From Flavobacteriales bacterium UBA952 (lineage in GTDB: Bacteria > Bacteroidota > Bacteroidia > Flavobacteriales_D > Crocinitomicaceae), in contig DBCS01000004.1 in assembly GCA_002293185.1 (NCBI GenBank), positions 62,001-126,000 on the forward strand: DNA of 64,000 nucleotides. Reading direction: 5' to 3'. Below the pieces are notes generated by a model. It was not told where the DNA came from. It worked only from the letters and a program-made list of their open reading frames with translations, and made no database searches. This document shows positions 19,020 to 26,874 of the stretch, piece by piece; the stretch's first letter is position 1, and each line of letters starts with the position of its first letter. A program made the translations under genes and the position numbers.

Positions 19020-19970
19020 TTAGTGACCTTTTGCAGCCAAATAGCGCTCTGCATCTAGGGCGGCTATACAGCCTGTGCCCGCAGCGGTAATGGCTTGACG
19101 ATAGGTTTTATCGGCGGCGTCTCCGGCTACAAATACGCCAGCAACATTCGTTTTACTCGTGCCTGGTTGCGCATATTTGATGTATCCTGTTTCGTCGAGG
19201 TCAATGTAGTCTTGAAAAATGGCTGTATTGGGTTGGTGACCAATTGCTACAAAGAAACCCGTGCAGGTAATTTCGCTTTCTTGGTCGCTACTTCGGTCAA
19301 TGACGCGGACACCCGTAACGAGCTGACCATCGCCCAAAACCTCTAGTGTCTCTGTATTGAAGCGGATGTCTATGTTTGGTGTGTTTTTGACGCGCTCAGC
19401 CATGATTTTTGATGCGCGAAATGCATCACGACGCACCAACATGGTTACTTTCTTGCAAAGTTTGGAGAGGTAGTGAGCTTCTTCGCAGGCCGAGTCTCCG
19501 GCACCTACAATGACTACTTCCTGGTTTCTATAAAAGAAACCGTCGCAAACTGCGCAGGCAGAAACGCCTCCACCTAATTTGAGGTATTTTTGCTCGCTTT
19601 CAAGACCTAAATATTTAGCACTAGCTCCTGTGGAGATAATTACTGTATCGGCATGGATTTCGTGTCCGTCTTCGGTCCAGCATTTATGGACGCTGCCCGA
19701 AAAATCAACTTTGGTAATAAAACCATTTCTAACATCTGTTTCAAATCTTTTTGCTTGCGCTTCGAGCTGCAGCATCATTTCAGGACCAGTTACGCCGTCT
19801 GGGTAGCCCGGGAAATTCTCTACTTCATTGGTGGTCGTGAGTTGCCCTCCGGGTTGCATGCCCTGATACATTACGGGTTTCATATCGGCTCTTGCGGCAT
19901 AAATGGCAGCGGTGTAGCCTGCAGGGCCAGAACCAATAATCAGACAAGAAAGGTGTTCGATTTGACTCAT
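19020..19970 (-). CDS. trxB: Thioredoxin-disulfide reductase
   Basis: A 316-residue FAD/NADPH enzyme that reduces thioredoxin. FAD binding is shown by IIGSGPAGYTAAIYAARADM, the redox-active disulfide by CAVCDGFF (CxxC), NADPH binding by VVIVGAGDSACEEA, and the second FAD motif by GVFVAGDAADKTYRQA. The frame is open upstream to 20054, but the ATG at 19970 (MSQIEHLSCLIIGSG) gives the standard length and follows a -7 element at 19986-19993. It is divergent from the S8 peptidase. Confidence 0.96.
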   Translation of the reverse strand: MSQIEHLSCLIIGSGPAGYTAAIYAARADMKPVMYQGMQPGGQLTTTNEVENFPGYPDGVTGPEMMLQLEAQAKRFETDVRNGFITKVDFSGSVHKCWTEDGHEIHADTVIISTGASAKYLGLESEQKYLKLGGGVSACAVCDGFFYRNQEVVIVGAGDSACEEAHYLSKLCKKVTMLVRRDAFRASKIMAERVKNTPNIDIRFNTETLEVLGDGQLVTGVRVIDRSSDQESEITCTGFFVAIGHQPNTAIFQDYIDLDETGYIKYAQPGTSKTNVAGVFVAGDAADKTYRQAITAAGTGCIAALDAERYLAAKGH

Positions 19971-19985
19971 AATGTTTGTTTTTGG

Positions 19986-19993
19986 CAAAAATA
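19986..19993 (-). promoter_or_regulatory. -7 element (TAnnTTTG) for trxB
   Basis: On the minus strand this reads TATTTTTG, 15 nt before the trxB ATG. No TTG at the ideal distance upstream was seen. Confidence 0.4.
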
Positions 19994-20096
19994 ATGCTTT
20001 GCGCGTTCTTAATTTGTAACATAGCGTACATTGTTTTGAACGTTTTCTCCACAAAGTAACTTTTCAACAAGTTTTTCGTTGGCAGAAAATAAAATG

Positions 20097-20104
20097 TATT
20101 TTCG
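20097..20104 (+). promoter_or_regulatory. -7-like element for the S8 peptidase
   Basis: TATTTTCG is one mismatch from TAnnTTTG and lies 21 nt before the ATG at 20126. A TTG at 20079-20081 is 15 nt upstream, closer than the usual 19 nt. Confidence 0.35.
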
Positions 20105-20125
20105 CTTACTCAAACTAAATAACTC

Positions 20126-21709
20126 ATGACAAAGAACTTTATTCTGTGTGCCTTTATTGGTCTTTCTATGGTGTCTTATGCTCAAAAGAGCGAGACGGAA
20201 GGCCCTGAAAACCTCAATTGGTACCTCAAAGATCCAAAAGCCGACGGTGTCTATGGAACCGGCGCAACCAAAGCCTATGAAATGCTCAATGCTGCAGGCA
20301 GAACTTCAACTACAGTCATTGTCGCTGTTATTGACTCTGGTGTAGAGACAGACCACCCCGACTTAAAAAATGTAATTTGGGTCAATGAAGATGAAATTCC
20401 TAACAACGGTATCGACGATGACAACAACGGGTACATCGACGACGTTCATGGTTGGTCTTTTTTAGGCGGCCCAACTGAAGATATCGATCAAGAAGCACTG
20501 GAACTTGCGCGCATGTACCGTACAGAAACCGAATATTTCAAAGATAAAAAAGCGGAAGACATTCCAAGTGCTGAACGCGTGCGTTTTGCTACCTATGAAA
20601 AAATTAAAATTGCTTTTGAAAAAGAAATTTTTGAAAAAGAAAGTTCCGTTCAAAATGTTAGGATGCTTGCAGACTACATGCAGCGCGTTGAACAGCAATC
20701 AGGTACGGCCTTTTCTAAAGAAACAAATGCAGCTTTTACACCTACCGATGAAATTGACAAGCGTATCCAAAATCGCATGAAGTCCATTTTACTCAGGATT
20801 CCTGCTGAACAGCTCAGCACGGAGGTCGAAGGCGCGCTAAAGTCAATGCAAGGCGCACTAGATATGTCCAAGCGCAATGCCGATTCCATGAGAACTGCCA
20901 TTGTTGGCGACGACCCGAATGACCTCAGCAACAAAATTTATGGTTGCAACCGCTATGAAGGTCCTGACGCCATGCACGGAACGCATGTTTCTGGAATAAT
21001 TGCTGCATCAAGAGTTAACGGGATAGGCATCGATGGTATTGCAGACAACGCACGCATTATGGTTCTACGCGCAGTTCCGGATGGAGACGAGCGAGACAAA
21101 GACGTTGCAAATGCCATCATTTACGCAGTTGATAACGGTGCAAAGGTTATTAACATGTCTTTTGGAAAATACTGGACTCCTCACAAATTTTATGTGGATG
21201 CAGCCATTCAATATGCGTTAAGCAAAGATGTATTATTAGTACACGCCGCTGGCAATGATGCCAAAGACAAAGATATTGAAGATTCCTACCCGACGCGTCG
21301 TTTGGATAATCAAACGAATGCACCAAACTGGATCGAAGTAGGTGCGAGCAGCAGTGCTAAAAGCGGCAAAAAAATAATCGCAAACTTTTCCAACTTCGGT
21401 TTGAGCACCGTTGATTTCTTTGCTCCTGGTGTAGAGATTTATTCTACAGTACCAGACTACAACTATGAAAACGCGAGCGGAACATCTATGGCTTGCCCGG
21501 CCACTGCTGGCGTAGCTGCCATGATTAGAAGTTATTTTCCTGAACTTAGCGCTGCCGAAGTTCGAGAGGTACTGATGAAAACAACGGCAAAATACAGCAA
21601 AACGGTAGTAGCCCCTAACGGTGAAAAAGCCAAAATGAAAGACCTATGTATAACGGGTGGTTTTGTAAATGCTGCCAATGCGGTTTCCTATTTACTCGAT
21701 AAGAAATAA
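20126..21709 (+). CDS. S8 family subtilisin-like serine peptidase, secreted
   Basis: A 527-residue exported subtilase with a signal peptide ending near residue 19. The catalytic triad is intact: Asp 70 in AVIDSGVETDHPDL, His 284 in HGTHVSGIIAAS, and Ser 454 in SGTSMACPATAG; the oxyanion Asn is in HAAGND (377). A calcium-loop-like DDDNNGYIDDVHGW stands near residue 98. More than 200 residues separate Asp and His, against about 30 in subtilisin; the insert (about 110-275) is helical, charged and rich in Lys and Glu. This large insert occurs in a Bacteroidota subgroup. No T9SS tail is visible, so it may stay in the periplasm. A clear terminator follows. Confidence 0.93.
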   Translation: MTKNFILCAFIGLSMVSYAQKSETEGPENLNWYLKDPKADGVYGTGATKAYEMLNAAGRTSTTVIVAVIDSGVETDHPDLKNVIWVNEDEIPNNGIDDDNNGYIDDVHGWSFLGGPTEDIDQEALELARMYRTETEYFKDKKAEDIPSAERVRFATYEKIKIAFEKEIFEKESSVQNVRMLADYMQRVEQQSGTAFSKETNAAFTPTDEIDKRIQNRMKSILLRIPAEQLSTEVEGALKSMQGALDMSKRNADSMRTAIVGDDPNDLSNKIYGCNRYEGPDAMHGTHVSGIIAASRVNGIGIDGIADNARIMVLRAVPDGDERDKDVANAIIYAVDNGAKVINMSFGKYWTPHKFYVDAAIQYALSKDVLLVHAAGNDAKDKDIEDSYPTRRLDNQTNAPNWIEVGASSSAKSGKKIIANFSNFGLSTVDFFAPGVEIYSTVPDYNYENASGTSMACPATAGVAAMIRSYFPELSAAEVREVLMKTTAKYSKTVVAPNGEKAKMKDLCITGGFVNAANAVSYLLDKK

Positions 21710-21730
21710 CCTTTTCTTTTTCTTATTGTC

Positions 21731-21764
21731 GAAAGCCGCATGAATTTCATGTGGCTTTCTTTTT
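21731..21764 (+). terminator. Rho-independent terminator after the S8 peptidase
   Basis: The arms GAAAGCCGCATGAA (21731-21744) and TTCATGTGGCTTTC (21746-21759) pair with one G-T pair, and a T-run follows (21760-21764). It lies 21 nt after the stop at 21709. Confidence 0.8.
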
Positions 21765-21771
21765 AACTTTG
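21764..21771 (+). promoter_or_regulatory. -7 element (TAnnTTTG) for the TerC gene
   Basis: TAACTTTG begins right at the end of the preceding terminator and ends 15 nt before the ATG at 21787. No well-spaced TTG was seen upstream. Confidence 0.45.
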
Positions 21772-21786
21772 CACAAACGTTTTTAA

Positions 21787-22803
21787 ATGAATTTCAACCC
21801 TTGGTTGCTCGCTATTTTTGTGGTGGTTATTTTAACGATGCTCGTTATCGATTTGGGCCTCGCGAATAAAAAAACACACCAAATCTCCAATAAAGAAGCG
21901 CTTCGCTGGACGCTCATCTGGATTGGTTTATCGATGGGTTTTAGCGCGCTTATTTGGCTGCAAATGGGTTTTTCAAAGTTTGCTGAGTATCAGTCTGCCT
22001 ATTGGATTGAAGAAGCACTCTCTGTGGACAACATGTTCGTGTTTATCCTGGTCTTTAAGTTCTTTAAATTGGAGGGTAAACTTCAACACCGCGTTTTATT
22101 TTGGGGTATTATTGGCGCTTTGATTTTTAGAGCAATTTTTATCTTCTCAGGAATTGGCCTGATCAAACTCACGTATTTACCCTCATTTGAATTATTTGGT
22201 TATCAGTTTAGCCTCGATCAAGGTGCGCATGCGCAGCCAGGTTTTTTCTTCCGGCCTAACCTTATACTGACTATTTTTGGGGCTTTCTTGGTGTATGCTG
22301 GTATTAAATCGCTAAGCGAAGGAGCTGACGACACACAAAAAGATTTCAATAATAGTTTGGGTGCTCGATTATTGAGAAAGGTCTTTCCGGTTACCAAAAA
22401 CTACCATGACGCGCACTTTTTTATCAAAAGGGGAACAAAACGCTTTGCAACGAAATTGTTTTTAGTCTTGATGGTCATTGAAACCACCGATCTTATATTT
22501 GCTATTGACTCCATTCCGGCCATATTTGCGATTGCGCCGAATGACCCATTGATTCTTTATACCTCGAATATTTTTGCTGTACTGGGTTTAAGATCAATGT
22601 ATTTTCTGTTGGCAAACTCTATTCATATGTTCTCCAAACTCAAATATGGTTTGGCTTTTATATTGAGTTTTATTGGGCTTAAAATGTTGATTGCTCCATT
22701 TTATCATATAGAAGCAAGTATTTCCCTGCTTATCGTTTTAGGTGCTTTGGTTATCTCCGTACTTGCTTCGCTGATTTGGAAAGAAAACACGACCGTTCAA
22801 TAG
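21787..22803 (+). CDS. TerC family integral membrane protein (Alx-like)
   Basis: A 338-residue TerC/Alx-family membrane protein with about eight to nine helices. The family mark is EEALSVDNMFVFILVFKFF near residue 75, with a partner acidic motif in ETTDLIFAIDSIPAIFAIAPND near residue 235; these acidic residues bind metal in the family, and members are implicated in manganese export or metal-linked stress. It is monocistronic, between a terminator upstream and the convergent edd gene. A second, shorter TerC homologue of a different subgroup lies at 45233-45994. Confidence 0.92.
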   Translation: MNFNPWLLAIFVVVILTMLVIDLGLANKKTHQISNKEALRWTLIWIGLSMGFSALIWLQMGFSKFAEYQSAYWIEEALSVDNMFVFILVFKFFKLEGKLQHRVLFWGIIGALIFRAIFIFSGIGLIKLTYLPSFELFGYQFSLDQGAHAQPGFFFRPNLILTIFGAFLVYAGIKSLSEGADDTQKDFNNSLGARLLRKVFPVTKNYHDAHFFIKRGTKRFATKLFLVLMVIETTDLIFAIDSIPAIFAIAPNDPLILYTSNIFAVLGLRSMYFLLANSIHMFSKLKYGLAFILSFIGLKMLIAPFYHIEASISLLIVLGALVISVLASLIWKENTTVQ

Positions 22804-22823
22804 TTAATAGCCAAAAGAAATCT

Positions 22824-24623
22824 TTAAACGATAAAAGACGCGCCTTCTTCGCTTAAACTGACACCCAATCTGAGTTTTGCAAAAAGTTCTCTTCCAAAAC
22901 CAAACTGTTGGCTTGCTTTTTGTACAGCTGGACGAGCGGCAACAGTTTCTCCCTGAAGCACCTCCAATATACCATTTTCGCTATCTAAGCGCAATTGGTC
23001 TCCGGTTTGTATTTTACCGATTAATCCGCCATCATATGCTTCTGGAGTGAGGTGAATGGCAGCAGGTACTTTTCCTGAAGCCCCCGACATACGCCCGTCG
23101 GTTACCAAGCCCACTTTGTATCCTTTCTTTTGAAGAATGGTGAGTGCAGGAGTGAGGCTGTGTAGTTCAGGCATACCGTTGAATTTTGGACCTTGAAAAG
23201 GCACAACAGCAATGAAGTCTTTGTCTAGTTCACCTCTTTTAAATGCAGCAAGAAGATCAGCTTGTTCATGAAATACAATGGCTGGTGCTTCAACTAGACG
23301 GTGTTCTGGCGCAACAGCCGCTGTTTTGATCACAGCTCTACCTAAATTACCCTTGAGTAATTTGATGCCGCCATCTGCAGTAAATGGCTCGTTGGCGGGC
23401 CTAATTATCGATAAATTCAAAGATTGTGCGGCACCTTCTTCCCAAACGAGTGCGCTGTCCTTGATTTTAGGCTCTTTGGTATAAGCGCGCAAACCTTTTC
23501 CAATGATGGTTTGAACGTCTTCATGTAAAAGTTGATGTTCTAATAGTGTTCTGATCACAAAGCCCATTCCGCCAGCTGCATGGAAATGATTGACGTCAGC
23601 TGCACCATTTGGATACATGCGCGTAATGAGCGGCACAATTGCAGATAAATCGGACATGTCGTCCCAATTGATAAGGATGCCCGCTGCTCTGGCTATAGCA
23701 ATGAGGTGTATGGTATGATTGGTAGAGCCGCCGGTGGCAAGTAGACCAATGATGCCATTGACCACCGTCTTTTCATCAAATAACTTTGCTAAGCTGCGCT
23801 CTTTTCCAATTTTTACATTTGCTACGGCTACTTTTACCGCTTCTTTGTTTAAAAGATCGCGTAGCGGCGTATTTGGATTGACAAAACTAGCACCCGGTAA
23901 GTGCAGACCCATGATTTCCATGAGCATTTGGTTGCTATTTGCCGTTCCGTAGAAAGTACAAGTACCTGGAGAATGGTAGGAGTCGGATTCACCCTTTAGT
24001 AATTCCTCACGTCCAATTTTACCTTCGGCATAAGCTTGTCTTATCTGAGACTTTTCCTCATTGCTGATACCGCTTGGCATTGGCCCACCCGGCATAAAGA
24101 CAGCAGGTAAGTGACCAAAACGCAGGGCACTCATCAGTAGGCCCGGAACAATTTTGTCACAGATACCTAAATAAAGTGCTGCATCAAACATGTTGTGCGA
24201 GAGTCCTATAGCGGAGGAGAGTGCAATTACGTCTCTGCTATATAGCGAGAGTTCCATACCGGGTTGCCCTTGGGTAACACCGTCGCACATGGCGGGTACA
24301 CCACCGGCAACTTGCGCAACAACACCAAATTCATTGGCATACTGTTTAATGGCTTTTGGATAATCTTCAAAGACCTGATGGGCAGAGAGCATATCGTTAT
24401 AAGCGGTGATAATTCCTAGATTCGGAATGATATCGGCAGCTAATGCGCTTTTATCGTGCTGGTTACAAGCTGCAAATCCGTGTGCTAAATTACCGCAGTT
24501 GAGGGTACTTCTGTGTACGCCTTCTTGAAAGGCAGCGTCAATTTGTTCCAAATATTCTTGGCGTGTTGGCGCACTTCTTTCAATAATACGAGCGGTGATT
24601 TCGGCAATTTTGGGATGAATCAT
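22824..24623 (-). CDS. edd: Phosphogluconate dehydratase
   Basis: A 599-residue enzyme of the IlvD/Edd family that converts 6-phosphogluconate to 2-keto-3-deoxy-6-phosphogluconate, the first committed step of the Entner-Doudoroff route. Marks are GIITAYNDMLSAHQ, CDGVTQGQPGMELSLYSRDV, GICDKIVPGLLMSALRFGHLPAVFMPGGPM and GTCTFYGTANSNQMLMEIMG, the last two holding iron-sulfur Cys residues. The DGRMSGASGKVPAAIH motif is near the end. Length and the 6-phosphogluconate-type N-terminus favour Edd over IlvD. The ATG overlaps the pgl stop by 4 nt, making a zwf-pgl-edd operon. The aldolase gene eda is not in the window. Confidence 0.95.
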   Translation of the reverse strand: MIHPKIAEITARIIERSAPTRQEYLEQIDAAFQEGVHRSTLNCGNLAHGFAACNQHDKSALAADIIPNLGIITAYNDMLSAHQVFEDYPKAIKQYANEFGVVAQVAGGVPAMCDGVTQGQPGMELSLYSRDVIALSSAIGLSHNMFDAALYLGICDKIVPGLLMSALRFGHLPAVFMPGGPMPSGISNEEKSQIRQAYAEGKIGREELLKGESDSYHSPGTCTFYGTANSNQMLMEIMGLHLPGASFVNPNTPLRDLLNKEAVKVAVANVKIGKERSLAKLFDEKTVVNGIIGLLATGGSTNHTIHLIAIARAAGILINWDDMSDLSAIVPLITRMYPNGAADVNHFHAAGGMGFVIRTLLEHQLLHEDVQTIIGKGLRAYTKEPKIKDSALVWEEGAAQSLNLSIIRPANEPFTADGGIKLLKGNLGRAVIKTAAVAPEHRLVEAPAIVFHEQADLLAAFKRGELDKDFIAVVPFQGPKFNGMPELHSLTPALTILQKKGYKVGLVTDGRMSGASGKVPAAIHLTPEAYDGGLIGKIQTGDQLRLDSENGILEVLQGETVAARPAVQKASQQFGFGRELFAKLRLGVSLSEEGASFIV

Positions 24624-25285
24624 GTTGCGGAGGTATAATAAGTTGCTTTGAGGGCTTCTTTGAATTGACCAATGGGTAGGTTAAGGTCAGTGCTATTGTT
24701 AAAAATATCTTTTTTCTGAGCACCTGTAAACATTAAATATAACGATTTGGTTCTTCTTAGCACGGGCCCATTGAATGTAATGCGCTGCGCGGGTTCTGAA
24801 GGAGCATTCGTATTGGATAGCAAGCTCCTTTCATCAAAGTTTGCCTGTTCAGAAGCGAAGTCATTTGGAAAAATAGAGGCTGTATGGCCGTCGGGGCCCA
24901 TACCCAAGAGACAAACATCTGGTTCCGTAAAAATACGGTATACTGCTTCACTTTTTTTCAGATTTTCTTCATAGTTGTCAGCATCGACAACCATTGGATG
25001 GATGACTACATTTTTTGCTGAATTGGCAGCAATTGTTTCGTTTAGCAATTTATAGTTCGAGAAGGGGCTATCTGCTGCAACAAATCTTTCATCGACAAGA
25101 CCAATAAAGACCTTACTCCAGTCGATGTCAAATATCGACAACAAACGATAAACACCACTCGGGGTGTTTCCGCCTGAAAGCAGGAGTGTGGCGCTTCCTT
25201 TTTGTTGAATAGCACTCGATAAATCTGAGGCAATTTGGGTAGCCAAGGCTTTTTCTAACTGTGCTTTCGAATCAAAAGTGATCAT
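24620..25285 (-). CDS. pgl: 6-phosphogluconolactonase
   Basis: A 221-residue enzyme of the DevB/Pgl type that hydrolyses 6-phosphogluconolactone in the cytoplasm. Marks are TLLLSGGNTPSGVYRLLS, VFIGLVDERFV, and the signature DVCLLGMGPDGHTASIFPN. The frame is open to 25417, but the ATG at 25285 (MITFDSKAQ) overlaps the zwf stop in an ATGA and gives the standard length. It sits between zwf and edd with 4-nt overlaps on both sides, so all three are translated together. Confidence 0.95.
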   Translation of the reverse strand: MITFDSKAQLEKALATQIASDLSSAIQQKGSATLLLSGGNTPSGVYRLLSIFDIDWSKVFIGLVDERFVAADSPFSNYKLLNETIAANSAKNVVIHPMVVDADNYEENLKKSEAVYRIFTEPDVCLLGMGPDGHTASIFPNDFASEQANFDERSLLSNTNAPSEPAQRITFNGPVLRRTKSLYLMFTGAQKKDIFNNSTDLNLPIGQFKEALKATYYTSAT

Positions 25286-26769
25286 TCTCTCCAGGTTTTG
25301 GTGATCCATGATTCGTGGTCTTCTAGGATGTCGTCGCCAGGGCCCCAGGTACCCGCCTCGTAAAGTACGTTTGGCATGTTTGAGCTCTTCCAGCTGCTTG
25401 TAACAGATTCGATCCAAGTCCAGGCGGCTTGTAGTTCGTCTTGACGCATAAAAAGCGTTTGGTTACCGCGAATCACATCCACAATTAAACGCTCGTAGGC
25501 CTCCGGGAATCGTTCTTTAAAGGAGTCTGTAAAATCGAGTTTAAGTGCAATAGGCTTGTAGCGATAACCACCTGGGCCAGGGATTTTGGTCATTTGAATG
25601 AGCTCGATGCGTTCCTCTGGTTGTAGGCGTATGATCAGTTTGTTGTTGTTGAGTTTTTCTTTTGATGGGAAAATATTATGCTTTACCTCTTTAAAATTGA
25701 TGACAATTTCTGAATACCGTTTGATCATGCGCTTTCCTGAGCGCAACAAAAATGGAACGCCTTTCCAACGCCAGTTGTCTACATAGGTTTTGATGGCAAC
25801 AAAGGTCTCTGTTTTGGAATCGTACTTTTCGATGTCTTCTAGGTAGCTATTCACCTGAATACCGTTGGATTTGCCGCGGGTGTATTGTCCTTTAACGGTA
25901 TCGCGCTCCACGGTTTTTTTGTTGAGCGGGCGAAGTGCTTTCAGTACTTTAAGTTTTTCGTTGCGCACTTCATCGGCCTCGAGGGCAACAGGGGGTTCCA
26001 TTGCAACCAAACACAAAAGTTGGAGCAAGTGATTTTGCACCATGTCGAGTAGTGCTCCCGATTGATCATAATAGGAAGCTCTTTTTTCCACACCTAAGCT
26101 TTCGGCGACTGTTATTTGTACACTCTCAATATTTTCTGCATTCCAGGCGCGTTCAAAAAGGTTGTTTGCAAAGCGCAATACCATGAGGTTTTGAACGGTT
26201 TCTTTACCCAAATAGTGGTCAATTCGGTAAATTTGGTGCTCCTCAAAGGCTTGGGTAATTTCTGCATTGATGGCATTTGACGAAGCCAAAGAGTGCCCAA
26301 GAGGCTTCTCTAAAACAACCTTGCTTCGCTCGTTGACTAAACCACAAGCTTTTAATGTTTGGGTAATGGGACCAAAAGCGGAGGAGGGCGTTGAATAATA
26401 ATAGATATTTTGTCTTTCCGGAAATTGCTCAATATAATTTTTCAGTTCGGTATAGGCCTCCGGAAGTGGGGCTTCTGCCTTAATGATGACTAATTTTTTG
26501 AGGAATTTTTCGATCTCTTCTCGGCTATATTTGTGGTGGTCACTCACTTCTAAGAAAGGAATGAGCCGATCGTGAAACGCTTTGATATTAGGGTCTCTTC
26601 TGGTAATGGCAATAACGTTGTAAGGCGTATTGAGCTGCCCATCTAAATCTCGATGAAAAATAGCAGGTAATATTTTGCGTATGGAAAGGTCTCCGTCACC
26701 GCCAAAAACAACAATATTAAAAGGCTCGAAACGTTCTTGATGGGGGTTGTGATTAGTGTGGGCTTTCAT
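25282..26769 (-). CDS. zwf: Glucose-6-phosphate 1-dehydrogenase
   Basis: A 495-residue NADP-dependent dehydrogenase, the entry enzyme of the oxidative pentose phosphate and Entner-Doudoroff routes. The nucleotide-binding motif is VVFGGDGDLSIRKILPAIF (Asp in place of the usual Ala in GASGDL), the substrate motif EKPLGHSLAS, and the active site RIDHYLGKETVQN. The C-terminal NxxRWxGVPFxLRSGK pattern is also present (VDNWRWKGVPFLLRSGK). It heads the zwf-pgl-edd operon, with a -7 element at 26792-26799. Confidence 0.96.
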   Translation of the reverse strand: MKAHTNHNPHQERFEPFNIVVFGGDGDLSIRKILPAIFHRDLDGQLNTPYNVIAITRRDPNIKAFHDRLIPFLEVSDHHKYSREEIEKFLKKLVIIKAEAPLPEAYTELKNYIEQFPERQNIYYYSTPSSAFGPITQTLKACGLVNERSKVVLEKPLGHSLASSNAINAEITQAFEEHQIYRIDHYLGKETVQNLMVLRFANNLFERAWNAENIESVQITVAESLGVEKRASYYDQSGALLDMVQNHLLQLLCLVAMEPPVALEADEVRNEKLKVLKALRPLNKKTVERDTVKGQYTRGKSNGIQVNSYLEDIEKYDSKTETFVAIKTYVDNWRWKGVPFLLRSGKRMIKRYSEIVINFKEVKHNIFPSKEKLNNNKLIIRLQPEERIELIQMTKIPGPGGYRYKPIALKLDFTDSFKERFPEAYERLIVDVIRGNQTLFMRQDELQAAWTWIESVTSSWKSSNMPNVLYEAGTWGPGDDILEDHESWITKTWRE

Positions 26770-26791
26770 GCCATTTGGGTTTAGTATGTGT

Positions 26792-26799
26792 CAAATTTA
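26792..26799 (-). promoter_or_regulatory. -7 element (TAnnTTTG) for the zwf-pgl-edd operon
   Basis: On the minus strand this reads TAAATTTG, 22 nt before the zwf ATG at 26769. Confidence 0.45.
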
Positions 26800-26846
26800 C
26801 ACTAAGTAATAATAAAAAGCAATTAAAAAAATTAAATTTAGCAACC

Positions 26847-26854
26847 TATCTTTG
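26847..26854 (+). promoter_or_regulatory. -7 element (TAnnTTTG) for the adhesin pair
   Basis: TATCTTTG, the form most often seen in Bacteroidota, lies 20 nt before the ATG at 26875. The DNA upstream is AT-rich, without a clear -33 TTG. Confidence 0.5.
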
Positions 26855-26874
26855 TTTATAACGTTTGAAAACCA

